From assembly GCA_022414725.1 (NCBI GenBank), contig CM039465.1, forward strand, positions 45,314,065 to 45,378,064: a stretch of DNA of 64,000 nucleotides, written 5' to 3'. Shown piece after piece: positions 63,189-64,000 of this stretch. How positions within the stretch are numbered: the first letter of the stretch is position 1; the number at the start of each line of letters is the position of its first letter. The translations under genes were made by a program, and so were the position numbers. Source of the DNA: Microglena sp. YARC (Eukaryota > Chlorophyta > Chlorophyceae > Chlamydomonadales > Chlamydomonadaceae). The notes below the pieces were generated by a model that did not search any database, was not told the origin of the DNA, and was given only the letters and a program-made list of their open reading frames with translations.

Positions 63189-63600
63189 GGAGGTATATAA
63201 GACAAGAGGAGATTCACAACTGTCCATGCAAATGTGGAGGTAGGGGGAAGCTAGCCCCCACTTGGAGGTAGATTAGACACAAGGAGATTCACAACTGTAA
63301 TTGTAAATGTGAAGGTAGGGGGAAGCTAGCCCCCACTTGGAGGTAGATTAGACACAAGGAGATTCACAACTGTTCTTGTAAATGTGAAGGTAGGGGGAAG
63401 CTAGCCCCCACTTAGAGGTAGATTAGACACAAGGAGATTCACAACTGTTCTTGTAAATGTGAAGGTAGGGGGAAGCTAGCCCCCACTTGAGGTAGATTAG
63501 ACACAAGGAGATTCACAACTGTTTTTGTAAATGTGAAGGTAGGGGGAAGCTAGCCCCCACTTAGAGGTAGATTAGACAAGAGGAGAATCACAACTGTTCA
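63189..63600. repeat. Minisatellite, about 75-bp unit, five to six copies
   Basis: Unit: GGAGGTAGATTAGACACAAG, GAGATTCACAACTGTTCTTG, TAAATGTGAAGGTAGGGGGA, AGCTAGCCCCCACTT. Copies are 95% alike or better in the middle. Each holds the near-palindrome GGGGGAAGCTAGCCCCC. Confidence 0.95.
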
Positions 63601-63647
63601 TGCAAATGTCAATGCATCATTGTTAAGGCTGGAGTGACAAGGGGTGA

Positions 63648-63846
63648 AGTAATGATAACGCCTGGTGGGGCGTGGTATTAAGGGAGCCCCGTCTTACGGG
63701 GGTAGAGAACGGGCTGCTACTTTACCTGGACAAAGCTACCGTGGCAGTTGACAGCGACCGCGAACACTAAAGCGCACCTGTAGGGTTTCGAACCCGCACC
63801 TTGTTGTTGTGTTCGACGTGCTCTACCATTGAGCCATTCGTCGAAA
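63648..63846 (-). mobile_element. tRNA-derived SINE, copy 3
   Basis: Minus strand: A-box-like TGGCTCAATGGTAGAGC (complement of about 63820-63836), B box GGGTTCGAAACCC (complement of 63783-63795), then the shared body ending CACCAGGCGTTATCA at about 63650. Its head matches copy 2. Confidence 0.8.
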
Positions 63847-64000
63847 CGGGATGCAAGGGGTGAACACAGATGAGATGCACATGATGGGATACTATCAAAT
63901 GCAAATGCATCATTTTAAAGGCTGTAGTGACAAGGGGTGAGCACAGCTGATGAAGGGTAACGATCCAGGACAGCCAGCAATTGTTACGCGCAAGGGTCAA

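Noticed and set aside
63189..63600. Regular direct repeats resembling a CRISPR array
   Set aside because: The whole 75-bp unit is repeated, with no variable spacers, and the DNA is eukaryotic; it is a minisatellite.

Overview
The window is nuclear DNA of a eukaryote with long, repeat-choked GT-AG introns. A green alga is the best guess: there is a hydroxyproline-rich (SP)n/(PPS)n spacer of the pherophorin/cell-wall type, TTTAGGG-like sequence, introns rich in (CA)n/(CT)n and a chromodomain Ty3 element. The species cannot be named. Seven in-frame TAA/TAG codons interrupt otherwise continuous reading frames while no comparable in-frame TGA was seen, and the only host stop found is TGA. That raises, without proving, the TAR=Gln code known from some ulvophyte green algae.

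Layout. (1) 32-43140, plus strand: about 40 exons (about 2,820 codons) of one gene truncated at its 5' end by the window. It encodes a fibrocystin-L/PKHD1L1-like type I membrane protein: TIG/IPT repeats, a first G8 domain, a right-handed beta-helix (PbH1) region, a second G8 domain and second beta-helix region, a Cys-rich module, a SEA-like module, a long proline-rich spacer with a second SEA-like module, one transmembrane helix and a short cytoplasmic tail. (2) 8370-18223: a complete chromovirus (Ty3/gypsy with integrase chromodomain) sits in the intron that follows the first G8 domain. It has 348-bp LTRs, a 5-bp TSD (TAGTT), a PBS and a PPT, but many 1-nt frameshifts. (3) 43141-51677: no host gene recognised. 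The main structure is a large near-perfect inverted repeat (arms 44433-45786 and 47612-49108) whose centre was invaded by a head-to-tail array of Helitron-like units (45787-47611). (4) 51678-63116, plus strand: at least 11 exons of a second gene, an SGNH/PC-esterase-like protein, incomplete at both ends.

Smaller mobile elements with defined ends are a Tc1/mariner-like element with a transposase DNA-binding fragment (4958-5816), two hAT-type MITEs with 8-bp TSDs (37235-37422, 44010-44172), a CACTA-type MITE with a 3-bp TSD (61827-62022), three copies of one tRNA-derived SINE, and a fold-back element.

The most unusual pattern is in the introns of both host genes. Short segments that span an exon-intron boundary (acceptor plus exon start, or exon end plus donor) are tandemly duplicated into the neighbouring intron again and again. 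Splice coordinates are read by eye from GT/AG sites and reading-frame phase; where the phase does not close I say so.
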